From: a virus
Virus record (IMG/VR): IMGVR_UViG_3300005100_000006
Coordinates: 1 to 50,367 of that record
Reading direction: 5' to 3' (one strand)
DNA length: 50,367 nt
Made by a program: the position numbers and the translations under genes. Positions 38,508 through 46,267 of the stretch are shown here, piece after piece. The notes beneath the pieces were generated by a model, which had not been told where the DNA came from, did no database searches, and saw only the letters and a program-made list of their open reading frames with translations. Each line of letters opens with the position of its first letter. The first letter of the stretch is position 1.

Positions 38508-41273
38508 ATGAAATTTCCTTTGATATTGTCGTGCGGGCACACGACGCGCAAAAGCTTGGCCGATCCTATCGATTGCGGTTGTAACTCTAACCGCACTTAT
38601 TCTAGCGATGGCGACACGCCAATCGATAAGGCGCTGAATCAATTCATGGGTCAGTGGCGCAGTGTTTTAAATAACTACGGCGTTAACTTGCCAAGTAATA
38701 AAAAGCACGGCCCTTGCCCCGTATGTGGCGGTAAAGACCGTTTTCGCTTCGACGACAAAAACGGGCTTGGTACTTGGTACTGCTCGCAGTGTCCAGAAGA
38801 AAGCGGCGGCGGTTTAAAGCTTTTGTCTATGTACTTAGGCAAAACCACAATGGAAACAGCCAAAGAGCTGATAGGCGACGATATAGAGCAAAGCGTTGCT
38901 CCAAAGCGTGTGCACATGGTCAATCATGACGAAATACGCAAAGCCAACATCGAACAGGCCAAAAAAGGCGCTAAGTTGCTATTAGACAGCGCGAAGCTTG
39001 CAAGCCATCCATACATGGACAACAAAGGCTTTGGCGGTGAGTGGCTGACCAATGGCGATCCAATGATAGGGCGTGACGGTGTAACGCAACCATGTGAGCT
39101 TTTACTGGTCCCAATCTACAAATCGGGCGAACTAGTAAACATTCAGAAGATAAAAGCCGATGGCGAAAAGCGACCGCTAACCGGTGGAGATATGTCTGGG
39201 GTTTATCATCCAATCGCCGGCAAAGACAAAAACATTGCTATCGCGGAAGGCTTTGCAACGGGCATTACCATTAACAAAGCGACCGGATGGAAAACATACG
39301 TTTCTTTTAACACGGCCAACCTAGCCGCAGCGGTGAAGACCGCGAAGGATGAACACCCGAACGCGTCGATTATTATTTTTGGTGACCATGACGACTTAGA
39401 TCCAAAGCATGGCTGGCGACCTGGTGAGCATTGGGCCAATGAAGCGGCGGCCGCTTATGGCGCCGGTGTGGTCCTGCCCAATATGCAGGATGAGAAATGC
39501 GACTGGGACGACTACCGCCAAGAGCATGGCATGGACGCGCTAAAGTCGGTATTGCGTGAAAAGGTGGCGGCAGAGCTGGCAGCGATCAAGCCTAAGCCGG
39601 TGAAGAAACCAAAGCCCGAACCAAAGACAGAAACAAAGCCAGTTATTGTGGAGTCAACGCCACAAGTTGCGCCACAACTAACCCTTGAAACCGCGCCCGC
39701 GTTTGGATCTTGGAACATGACGCCACCAGCAGCCAAGCCAAAGAAAGACAACAGCAAACCAAAGTGTGTAAACGACTTGCCCGAAGGCGTGAGCCTTGAA
39801 GGTGTGGACGTAGACAACCCGCCAAGTATCGCGGGCGACATTGTGCGCTACATGCAAAAAGGCGCGCACCGTGAACTGGAAGGCGGCGCATATGCAGCCA
39901 TGGCTTTGCAGTGCTTAGCGATGGCGGGCGCGGGTATCAGTGGATTCATGGGAACCAAAACAAGCATGATCACCATCGTTCTTGGTTTGTCTGCAGGTGG
40001 TAAAGAATGGCCGCAGAAAGTTATCAAGGAAATACTGGCAGCAAGTGGGATCAAGGTATACGGTGATATTCGTTCCGATAAAGACATTATCCGATCGGCA
40101 GTGTATGACAACGGACGCTGTTTTTATGTGAAAGATGAGGCTCATTCGTTGCTTGCTTCGAACAGTAAGCAGGAAAAGCACAGCGCCAACATTCCGGCCA
40201 CGTTGATGGAGCTTGCCACAACGTCACTAATGCCAATCTCGCGCCTTCACCTTGACGAGTTCCAGGGGCAAATGCAGAACCGTATTAGCCGACTTGATAA
40301 GCAGCTGGTGGCCAAGGAAGACATCAAACTTGGTTACCACCAAGAGCTGGAAAAGGCGAAGATTGAAAAGATTGATCAAGAGATTGAGAAAATCACAGTC
40401 GAAATAAACAAGTTAACCGGCATGATGGAAGGCTTGGAAAGCGGCATAAAAGATCCATGCTTAAACTTGATCGCCCTGTCGACACCGAAAAAGCTTGCCG
40501 CCATCGTAGACGAGGACGCGATCGAGTCGGGATTTTTGGGCCGTGGTTTTATCTTCGATTGTGGCTCAGAGCGTACGCACCGCAACTTTGATTTGTGGGG
40601 CGAAAACGCGCTTGACGGCGACAAGATGCGAATCGAAAACGAAATGCTAAAAGCGCGCATTGGTGCCATTGCACAGATGGCAAGCGACACCAGCCAGAAG
40701 AAAATCGACGCGGAGTTTAACGGCAAAGAGTACAAAATGACCGCGACCAAAGAAGCCCGCCAGCTTATGTATGATATTTCGCGTCATTACGATCAATATC
40801 AATACATTAACCACCCGCGACTGGGTGCCATTTACGCGCGTTTGCCTGAGCGTGTGATGTCTGTTGCTTCAATTCTTGCTATGGATAACTTGGTGGGCGG
40901 CGATCTGGTTATTGAAACCGAATACGTTCTTTATGCTTTAAAGCTTGGCTTGTCTTCAATTGACCACCTCAACAGTAATTTAAGGGTTAATGAAGCCGTA
41001 GACGGTCAAACAATCGAGGATAAACTCGAAGGCATCAAAGAGGCGATCATCAAGCGTCTGACAGTATCCAAAAAGGATAAAGATGAAGGATGGCGCTATA
41101 AGTCCGAGCTCAAAAACTACTTGAAGCGCCAGAAGTATTACCAAGAAATCAGCAAAGAGCTTTTGGCGCATGGCCAAGACGCCATGGAAAACGCGCTTGC
41201 TGTGCTAATGGGTGAAGGGAAGGTGATCCGCCACCCTGAGAACGATAAGAAGATAAAGCGACGTTGGCCATAA
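38508..41273 (+). CDS. Primase-helicase (zinc ribbon, TOPRIM, DUF3987)
   Basis: The 921-residue protein combines a primase zinc ribbon (C70-P-V-C73 ... C92-S-Q-C95 with GGKDRFRFDDKNG between), a TOPRIM core (E247 in AIAEGFATG, D293-H-D295 in IIFGDHDD), a proline/lysine linker (about 355-420) and a DUF3987-type C-terminal ATPase half with Walker-like GLSAGGKE at 493-500. It should lay down RNA primers and unwind at the phage fork. An ACAGGG site lies upstream. It is the largest replication protein; no DNA polymerase is encoded, so host polymerase III is likely used. Confidence 0.88.
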   Translation: MKFPLILSCGHTTRKSLADPIDCGCNSNRTYSSDGDTPIDKALNQFMGQWRSVLNNYGVNLPSNKKHGPCPVCGGKDRFRFDDKNGLGTWYCSQCPEESGGGLKLLSMYLGKTTMETAKELIGDDIEQSVAPKRVHMVNHDEIRKANIEQAKKGAKLLLDSAKLASHPYMDNKGFGGEWLTNGDPMIGRDGVTQPCELLLVPIYKSGELVNIQKIKADGEKRPLTGGDMSGVYHPIAGKDKNIAIAEGFATGITINKATGWKTYVSFNTANLAAAVKTAKDEHPNASIIIFGDHDDLDPKHGWRPGEHWANEAAAAYGAGVVLPNMQDEKCDWDDYRQEHGMDALKSVLREKVAAELAAIKPKPVKKPKPEPKTETKPVIVESTPQVAPQLTLETAPAFGSWNMTPPAAKPKKDNSKPKCVNDLPEGVSLEGVDVDNPPSIAGDIVRYMQKGAHRELEGGAYAAMALQCLAMAGAGISGFMGTKTSMITIVLGLSAGGKEWPQKVIKEILAASGIKVYGDIRSDKDIIRSAVYDNGRCFYVKDEAHSLLASNSKQEKHSANIPATLMELATTSLMPISRLHLDEFQGQMQNRISRLDKQLVAKEDIKLGYHQELEKAKIEKIDQEIEKITVEINKLTGMMEGLESGIKDPCLNLIALSTPKKLAAIVDEDAIESGFLGRGFIFDCGSERTHRNFDLWGENALDGDKMRIENEMLKARIGAIAQMASDTSQKKIDAEFNGKEYKMTATKEARQLMYDISRHYDQYQYINHPRLGAIYARLPERVMSVASILAMDNLVGGDLVIETEYVLYALKLGLSSIDHLNSNLRVNEAVDGQTIEDKLEGIKEAIIKRLTVSKKDKDEGWRYKSELKNYLKRQKYYQEISKELLAHGQDAMENALAVLMGEGKVIRHPENDKKIKRRWP

Positions 41274-41335
41274 ATCGACGGCCCTAGAGAACACCAAATA
41301 ACAGCAAACTACCAAGCAAAACAGGACTATACACA

Positions 41336-41995
41336 ATGAAAAAAAATCGATTTTACAAAACCTCTTGTCATGGCGGCGTTGGGTCTAACGTTTGTTTTCA
41401 CGGCATACAAGGCGCTGGATATGTTACTAATCTTGATGAGTCGCATATTTACACGCTTGAAGAAGCACAAAAGGAAGTCAACAGCGGCCACATGCGAAAC
41501 CATCCAGAGCAAGAACTATTCTTGAGCGCTGACCACGTGGACGCGCTTTGCGTTTGGAAAGTTGATTGCCAATACATAAAATTTAAGTATCCAGAAGTCA
41601 AAGATCCAAATGATGAGTATGTGGCATACAAAAAGCAATGCTGGGATGGTAACGATCTAGGATTTGCCTCTGAGCTCCATTTTAGTTATGACTATTCATC
41701 AGCAAGGGTTTTTACTAGCGAGCAAATAGAGAAAATCGATTTTGATGGTTGGGTGGTTGTTCCAAAGTTCCACACCGACGAAATAGCAAGGCGAACTTTT
41801 CAATACAAAAACATTAACAGACGCAAAATGATTTCTTGCGCCGGTGTGATTGGCATCCATAAGCCAAGAAGAAGATCGACAACAGGGAAGGAGCGCTGGA
41901 ACTGCCCGACTTGCGGGAAGATAAACTGGCAATACAACCCTTACGATTTTGAAGGGTGCAACGATTCTAATTGCAAAGATTGGATTTACGCATAG
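41336..41995 (+). CDS. Hypothetical protein with C-terminal zinc ribbon
   Basis: This 219-residue protein starts MKKNRFYKTSCHGGVGSNVC, contains many aromatic and acidic residues, and ends with a clear zinc ribbon (WNCPTCGKINWQYNPYDFEG, then CNDSNCKDW). ACAGGA is nine bases upstream. No family recognised; the ribbon suggests nucleic-acid binding or a structural zinc. Confidence 0.65.
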   Translation: MKKNRFYKTSCHGGVGSNVCFHGIQGAGYVTNLDESHIYTLEEAQKEVNSGHMRNHPEQELFLSADHVDALCVWKVDCQYIKFKYPEVKDPNDEYVAYKKQCWDGNDLGFASELHFSYDYSSARVFTSEQIEKIDFDGWVVVPKFHTDEIARRTFQYKNINRRKMISCAGVIGIHKPRRRSTTGKERWNCPTCGKINWQYNPYDFEGCNDSNCKDWIYA

Positions 41996-42017
41996 GCACC
42001 AACAAACAGGACAATAT

Positions 42018-42212
42018 ATGAACTGGATAGACGTTAATGAAAAGCTGCCAGAAAAAAACCAATATTGCATCGTATACATGAAAAGACGAGGATTTTCACC
42101 GACTAACGTTATTGTTACGCGTTACAGCAGATACGGCTTTGAGGTTGAAAGCGTCACGCACTGGATGCCTTTACCGGATGCGCCAAATAACCACCAGCAA
42201 ACAGAGAGATAG
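42018..42212 (+). CDS. DUF551-family protein
   Basis: The 64-residue protein has the DUF551 signature: an opening MNWIDVNEKLPEKNQYCIVY and a closing VESVTHWMPLPDAP. DUF551 proteins are common in phages and prophages of gammaproteobacteria, and their function is unknown. ATG 42018 lies six bases after ACAGGA; the longer frame from 41949 lies in the previous gene. The end of the gene is part of a 30-base direct repeat. Confidence 0.8.
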   Translation: MNWIDVNEKLPEKNQYCIVYMKRRGFSPTNVIVTRYSRYGFEVESVTHWMPLPDAPNNHQQTER

Positions 42213-42218
42213 ATTATG
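42189..42218 (+). repeat. 30-base direct repeat, copy 1
   Basis: Bases 42189-42218 are identical to 42519-42548. Each copy covers the last codons (HQQTER), the AGAGAGA ribosome site and the ATG of the next gene. Confidence 0.95.
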
Positions 42219-42542
42219 AAAGTAAAAAAGGGTCAAATAGTTGCCTTTTCTGAAGGCGAGTATTCCGATTATACTGTAGAGGCCTTATGTGTAGTTGATA
42301 ATCCTTTTGATTTAGAAGAAATGAAAAACAAATGGATGGATGAGTGCTGTGAGGAATTAACCACCAATATTTACAAGCACAGACCAGAGCGGAAACTTAA
42401 GAGTGGTAAGCCTTCATTTTTAGCTTGGCTTTCAATGAAAATGCTAGTAACAGACATTGATTATATAGAGGTTCACACGGGCTCTTATGGTGAGGTTGAT
42501 GTTACTTTCGATTTAGTCAACCACCAGCAAACAGAGAGATAG
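42216..42542 (+). CDS. Hypothetical protein flanked by direct repeats
   Basis: This 108-residue protein (MKVKKGQIVAFSEGEYSDYT; DEC-CEELTTNIYKHRPER) ends in NHQQTER, the same residues as the previous gene, because a 30-base repeat spans both gene ends. GAGAGAT precedes the ATG. No family recognised. The repeats suggest the gene is a cassette that came in, or can leave, by recombination. Confidence 0.65.
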   Translation: MKVKKGQIVAFSEGEYSDYTVEALCVVDNPFDLEEMKNKWMDECCEELTTNIYKHRPERKLKSGKPSFLAWLSMKMLVTDIDYIEVHTGSYGEVDVTFDLVNHQQTER

Positions 42543-42548
42543 ATTATG
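42519..42548 (+). repeat. 30-base direct repeat, copy 2
   Basis: Identical to 42189-42218, separated by 330 bases start to start. Confidence 0.95.
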
Positions 42549-42701
42549 TTTAATAAGAATTACAAAACTAACGAATCGAGTTTTGCTTATGGCATGTGGT
42601 GGGAAAGGGTTTATTTAAATAATCTCAATTGGACAGATTTTTACAGGAGATTGGTGATAAGGATGAATTACGACCACGCACAACAGATCTCACAGATTTA
42701 A
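42546..42701 (+). CDS. Small hypothetical protein
   Basis: A 51-residue frame, MFNKNYKTNESSFAYGMWWE, then NNLNWTDFYRRLVIRMNYDH, rich in Asn, Tyr and Trp. It starts with the ATG carried by the second repeat copy and ends before a double hairpin terminator. No family recognised. Confidence 0.5.
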   Translation: MFNKNYKTNESSFAYGMWWERVYLNNLNWTDFYRRLVIRMNYDHAQQISQI

Positions 42702-42704
42702 ACC

Positions 42705-42752
42705 AAAGAGGTCTAGCGCCTCTTTATTAAGCCCCTCAACAGGGGCTTTTTT
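42705..42752 (+). terminator. Tandem terminator hairpins
   Basis: AAAGAGG-TCTAGCG-CCTCTTT (42705-42725) and AAGCCCC-TCAACA-GGGGCTT plus TTTTT (42729-42752). The second is a standard rho-independent terminator; together they end the primase transcript. Confidence 0.85.
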
Positions 42753-42793
42753 ACGTCTGCAATAAAAAATCTAATAAAACTCACGAAAAAAGC

Positions 42794-42821
42794 TTGATAA
42801 AACTAACGGTTTTGCTATTAT
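42794..42821 (+). promoter_or_regulatory. Promoter for the 42867-44959 operon
   Basis: TTGATA (42794-42799), 16 bases, extended TGC-TATTAT (42813-42821). AAAAC-TAACG-GTTTT between the boxes is an inverted repeat that may be an operator. Confidence 0.75.
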
Positions 42822-42866
42822 GTACTCAAGCCAACGCGGCGCCACTTACTAAAAGGTCAAAAAATT

Positions 42867-43004
42867 ATGAACATGGATACACTGGTAAAACAATCACTTG
42901 AAGCGGCATCAAAAATTACCGGTAAAGGTTTTGATGATAAAGAAACTCAAGAAGTTGCATTCAAACTATCATGTGCAGCAATGGCGGAAGAGCTATCAAA
43001 GTAA
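42867..43004 (+). CDS. Small hypothetical protein
   Basis: A 45-residue helical protein (MNMDTLVKQSLEAASKITGK, FKLSCAAMAEELSK), first in its operon, with AAGG upstream. No family recognised. The leader CCAACGCGGC appears both here (42831) and before the next gene (43015), each with a palindromic GC-rich core. Confidence 0.5.
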   Translation: MNMDTLVKQSLEAASKITGKGFDDKETQEVAFKLSCAAMAEELSK

Positions 43005-43058
43005 ATAACCACCCCAACGCGGCCACGGCCGCACTTATTTAAAACAGGAGTAATGCCA

Positions 43059-43649
43059 ATGGCAAACGAAAAATATTATGACTACTTCAAGTATGTCAAT
43101 CATGATCTTATGGGCCAGTACAGCGAAGAGGTTGGCCAAAAGCGCCATGAGTCTTTGCAAAAAATGCTTGATAACAGCGGGGCAATTGCTTACACATCAC
43201 GCAGCAGTTGGGGCGGTCCTGAAACTGTAGCGGAGCTAGTTTATCCATACGAAACGGAATTAAAAGAGCTTCCGCATGTAATGACTATCCGTACTGATTG
43301 GTTTGAAGACCAAAAAGTTGTCGTGCTTCGAGGCAAACTAAACAGCAAGGCGGGCAAAGAGTTTAACAAGTGGATTGATAAAGCCCGTGAAGAGCTTAAA
43401 GAGCTGCCAAATTTCAAAGCATGGGTAATTGATTTGCTAGACGTAAAGCGAACAGGTTTAGCCGGTCCGCATGAGTCAGGGCGTGGTACAGCCATGATAG
43501 AGACAGATTTTGCAATGCGTGAGGGTATCTATTTGTTTCGCATTCCAAAAAGCGATACTGGAAATGTTAGCGGCACGGAGGAAGTGCCAAAGGAATTTAC
43601 ACCGATCACTTATGGTCAGTGGTTTGATATCAAAGCGGAGTGGGACTAA
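43059..43649 (+). CDS. Hypothetical protein
   Basis: This 196-residue acidic protein (ANEKYYDYFKYVNHDLMGQY; NFKAWVIDLLDVKRTGLAGP; EEVPKEFTPITYGQWFDIKA) has no recognised domain. AGGAG is 8 bases before the ATG at 43059; an ATG at 43053 is too close. The stop overlaps the next ATG, so it is co-translated with the HTH gene, and the pair may act together. Confidence 0.6.
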   Translation: MANEKYYDYFKYVNHDLMGQYSEEVGQKRHESLQKMLDNSGAIAYTSRSSWGGPETVAELVYPYETELKELPHVMTIRTDWFEDQKVVVLRGKLNSKAGKEFNKWIDKAREELKELPNFKAWVIDLLDVKRTGLAGPHESGRGTAMIETDFAMREGIYLFRIPKSDTGNVSGTEEVPKEFTPITYGQWFDIKAEWD

Positions 43650-44050
43650 TGAAACCATCAGAACTAGCCAAGAGCCTTGGCGCAAAAAGCCTTTCGGAAG
43701 TGGCGACCGCTTACGGCGTGCACCCTAGCTATTTAAACCAGATTTTTAAGTCTAACCAAGTGCGCCTTGAAAACATGATCAAGGTGTATGTACTGGCTAA
43801 AAAGCTGAACATTAAAACCACGCACCTTCAATTCATGCTTGAAAGCGTGCTGGGCAACATCGAAGGCACCAACGCGGCGCATTACTTCATGACCTGTCCA
43901 GAAGCCCGCGAGGAGTTAACACGCGCTTATGTGGCGGACTTTAAAACCCGAATGTATGACATGTGCCAAAAGCTACTTACAGACATTGAGGCGCAAGCAG
44001 GGTTTCGCGACGTGGTGCACGACATGGTGAAGGCCAAGGATAAAGGCTAA
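43649..44050 (+). CDS. Helix-turn-helix DNA-binding protein
   Basis: The 133-residue protein has an N-terminal HTH (ELAKSLGAKSLSEVATAYGV, HPSYLNQIFKSNQVRLENMI), with helices matching small XRE-type or initiation-factor domains, followed by a helical region. TAATG coupling joins it to the upstream gene. It may be a second regulator of the phage, or a protein of the replication machinery. Confidence 0.65.
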   Translation: MKPSELAKSLGAKSLSEVATAYGVHPSYLNQIFKSNQVRLENMIKVYVLAKKLNIKTTHLQFMLESVLGNIEGTNAAHYFMTCPEAREELTRAYVADFKTRMYDMCQKLLTDIEAQAGFRDVVHDMVKAKDKG

Positions 44051-44084
44051 TATTTAGGTATATTAGCCGCCAGGATTGCCACCA

Positions 44085-44276
44085 ATGAACGTACACCGAA
44101 AGGCACCAAAACTAACCAGCAAGGACATGGATCCAGAGGATGCCAGCGCGATTTTTGCGCTAATGGACTCCGATATTGCGCTGATTGATATGCGGTACAA
44201 CCTCAAGGTGTACGCTCCGAAAGCCAAAAAGGTGATTGATGATTGGCTGGCTAGGCTCAACCAGGGATCTATTTGA
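44085..44276 (+). CDS. Small hypothetical protein
   Basis: A 63-residue mostly helical protein (NVHRKAPKLTSKDMDPEDAS, FALMDSDIALIDMRYNLKVY). AGGA stands about 11 bases upstream, so initiation looks weak. No family recognised. A GGTATATTAG just upstream (44053) could be a weak -10. Confidence 0.5.
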   Translation: MNVHRKAPKLTSKDMDPEDASAIFALMDSDIALIDMRYNLKVYAPKAKKVIDDWLARLNQGSI

Positions 44277-44326
44277 GGCCATTCTATTAAGGCCATTTGG
44301 ATAAACACAATTTAACAGGACAAGAA

Positions 44327-44959
44327 ATGAAAGTATTAGTTGCTTGCGAAGAAAGCCAAGCGGTTTGCAAAGAATTTAGGGCGCTAGGTCATGAGGCTTA
44401 TAGTTGTGACATTGATCCTTGCTCTGGTGGTCATCCTGAGTGGCATATTCAAGATGATGTTTTAAATGTAATTAATCGAGGTTGGGACTTGATGATTGCT
44501 CACCCTCCGTGCACCAGGCTTACAAATGCAGGGCGTAGATGGCTTCATAATCCACCAAAAGGTAAAACCATGGTTGAAATGTGGCGTGATTTCTTTGATG
44601 GTGTTGAGTTTTATAAAGCTCTAAGAAATGCGCCAGTACCAATGATAGCGATAGAAAATCCAGTGATGCACGACCACGCAAGGGAGATGCTTGGGAAGGA
44701 GAGTCGCAACATAGTTCAACCGTGGTGGTTTGGAGAAAAGATGTTTAAAGCAACCGGATTCGAGCTGATTGGATTACCAAAGCTTGTTGAAGGTAAAAAC
44801 AGCCTTAGATCTGAGATTCCAGAAAAAGGCACAGAAGAGCACAAAGCATGGTCATGGGTTCATAGACTTCCGCCAAGCCCAGAAAGGGCAAGATTGAGAA
44901 GTAAAACGCCTATCGGCATCGCTAAAGCAATGGCAGAGCAGTGGGGTGGTTTAGCTTAG
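44327..44959 (+). CDS. DNA methyltransferase-like protein, C5-type fold with PPC motif
   Basis: The 210-residue protein begins MKVLVACEESQAVCKEFRAL with acidic turns (D28-I-D30 in SCDIDPCSGG) typical of a SAM site and carries HPPCTRL at 59-65, the PPC of C5-cytosine methylases. The other C5 motifs are not clear, and length is well below that family, so it may be a divergent methylase or a relative without activity. ATG 44327 lies six bases after ACAGGA. It ends before the terminator that closes the operon. Confidence 0.65.
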   Translation: MKVLVACEESQAVCKEFRALGHEAYSCDIDPCSGGHPEWHIQDDVLNVINRGWDLMIAHPPCTRLTNAGRRWLHNPPKGKTMVEMWRDFFDGVEFYKALRNAPVPMIAIENPVMHDHAREMLGKESRNIVQPWWFGEKMFKATGFELIGLPKLVEGKNSLRSEIPEKGTEEHKAWSWVHRLPPSPERARLRSKTPIGIAKAMAEQWGGLA

Positions 44960-44992
44960 CCACCCAAAACACTCCACCCAAAACGTACAGAC

Positions 44993-45016
44993 AGCCGCCT
45001 TATTAGCGGCTTTTTT
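44993..45016 (+). terminator. Rho-independent terminator
   Basis: AGCCGC-CTTATTA-GCGGCT followed by TTTTT. Ends the 42867-44959 operon. Confidence 0.85.
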
Positions 45017-45502
45017 GTGTCAGCACAGTAATTGCTAGTGTGTACAGCTTTTTGGTTTGTTTGCATGTAAAGGGTGTACATCAGCTTTTAATCACACCAT
45101 TTGTAAATTTTGAAATCGACCTGACAAAAGTAGACAAAAATTTTAACTAACTGTTTTTAAAGGCTTTTATTTTTTTTGTGTTATTTTTCATATACCCACC
45201 CCCTTTCCTTCTAAAATACGTTAGTTCTTAAAAGAGGTCTATTTCCTACTAAAAATATTATACCTTTCTTTTATTTTATTAATAAATAATAAATTATTAT
45301 ATATATATTATAGTAAAAAGAGAGAAAATACAGGCACTTAGGGAAGGTGAACTTTTTGTAAGTCCGTTTACAAAATCCGACAAAACAGCCTGAAAAAGTA
45401 AAAAACTTATCTGGTGTCATGTTGAAATTAAATATTTAATCTAATAGTTGTTTTTTATGTCTAATGCTGCTAATTTAAAACTACCGCAGACAAGGGGGGC
45501 GT
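45017..45502. other. Gene-free AT-rich region, candidate origin or control region
   Basis: No plausible gene fills this stretch. It contains a run of A and T including alternating TATATATATATTATA (about 45298-45313), two TGTACA boxes (45041, 45075), three GACAAAA boxes (45123, 45133, 45379) and an inverted repeat TTTTGTAA-GTCCGT-TTACAAAA (45354-45375). Such a mix of AT-rich DNA and short repeats is typical of replication origins or repressor regions. It ends with a promoter (45448-45476) for the recombination operon. Confidence 0.45.
45448..45476 (+). promoter_or_regulatory. Promoter of the recombination operon
   Basis: TTGTTT (45448-45453), 17 bases, extended TGC-TAATTT (45468-45476). The gene downstream has an exceptionally strong AAGGGGGG ribosome site. 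Confidence 0.5.
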
Positions 45503-45949
45503 ATGTACTCAAACAACATCAACAAGAAACAAGTCGAAATGGTCAAGCGAGCAGAGCGCGGTGAAATCGATTTGCCTACAAGCAGCAAAGAGCTTGCCGA
45601 TATCATTCGCGAGGCTTTGCTTGTTCAAGATCATGAATCTTTGGAAGAGGAGTTTTTGACTAAGTCGAAAGTTGCGTTTGTTAAAACCTACAAGCGATTA
45701 AGCCGAGACTTACTGAACGCTGGCAATGATGAGCCCGAAATGGTGTACACGTCGCAAGTGTTTAACGTGATTAAGCATCGGAAGTATTACCAAACGCTAC
45801 GCGCTATGTGCAATCAACGCGGCGCTAACGTGTCAAACGTTATTTTGCAAAGCTTGATTCAACAAGGACTCGCAACGCGACGCGGCAACATGGTTAAGAT
45901 TGATATCGAAAAGGGTGATTTGTATGTTGAATCAGAACATCAAAAGTAA
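45503..45949 (+). CDS. Hypothetical protein, possible winged helix
   Basis: This 148-residue protein has a charged N-terminal helix (NINKKQVEMVKRAERGEIDL) and a C-terminal part (YYQTLRAMCNQRGANVSNVI, QSLIQQGLATRRGNMVKIDI) that reads like a winged helix with the turn at GLATRRG. It begins the recombination operon next to the AT-rich region. It might bind that region (origin or autoregulation), which is speculation. No family recognised. Confidence 0.65.
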   Translation: MYSNNINKKQVEMVKRAERGEIDLPTSSKELADIIREALLVQDHESLEEEFLTKSKVAFVKTYKRLSRDLLNAGNDEPEMVYTSQVFNVIKHRKYYQTLRAMCNQRGANVSNVILQSLIQQGLATRRGNMVKIDIEKGDLYVESEHQK

Positions 45950-46265
45950 AACGGTAAATCACCACGGCGGCAGAGACTTGGCGATTTTTATCGTGAAAAG
46001 CCTTGAGTGTCGCAACCGCTCGCTTAAATCAATCAACAGCCTGACATTTGGCAAGCCGGTTAGGAAAACCATTGAGGCCGATATCTACAACCCGCAACAG
46101 TGGATCTTCGAGTGGCTTTGGGATGTTGGAATAATTCAACCGGTTAAGCAAACAAAAACCATCAACGAGCACAAACCTTTCATGCTGGTTGATAATTTAG
46201 AAATGGCGCTGTACGAACTAGACCGCGCAATCGAAAATCAAACCAAACTAAAACAGGACCAATAA
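45924..46265 (+). CDS. Hypothetical protein
   Basis: The 113-residue protein begins at ATG 45924 inside the previous gene (AAGGG upstream). Middle: DLAIFIVKSLECRNRSLKSI; late: NPQQWIFEWLWDVGIIQPVK. The W-rich end may pack against a partner. It overlaps its upstream neighbour by 26 bases, so the two are probably co-translated. No family recognised. Confidence 0.6.
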   Translation: MLNQNIKSKTVNHHGGRDLAIFIVKSLECRNRSLKSINSLTFGKPVRKTIEADIYNPQQWIFEWLWDVGIIQPVKQTKTINEHKPFMLVDNLEMALYELDRAIENQTKLKQDQ

Positions 46266-46267
46266 CC

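Noticed and set aside
45457-45564. 35-codon frame MSNAANLKLPQTRG before the recombination operon
   Set aside because: No ribosome site, overlaps the promoter and most of the start region of the gene at 45503 in another frame.
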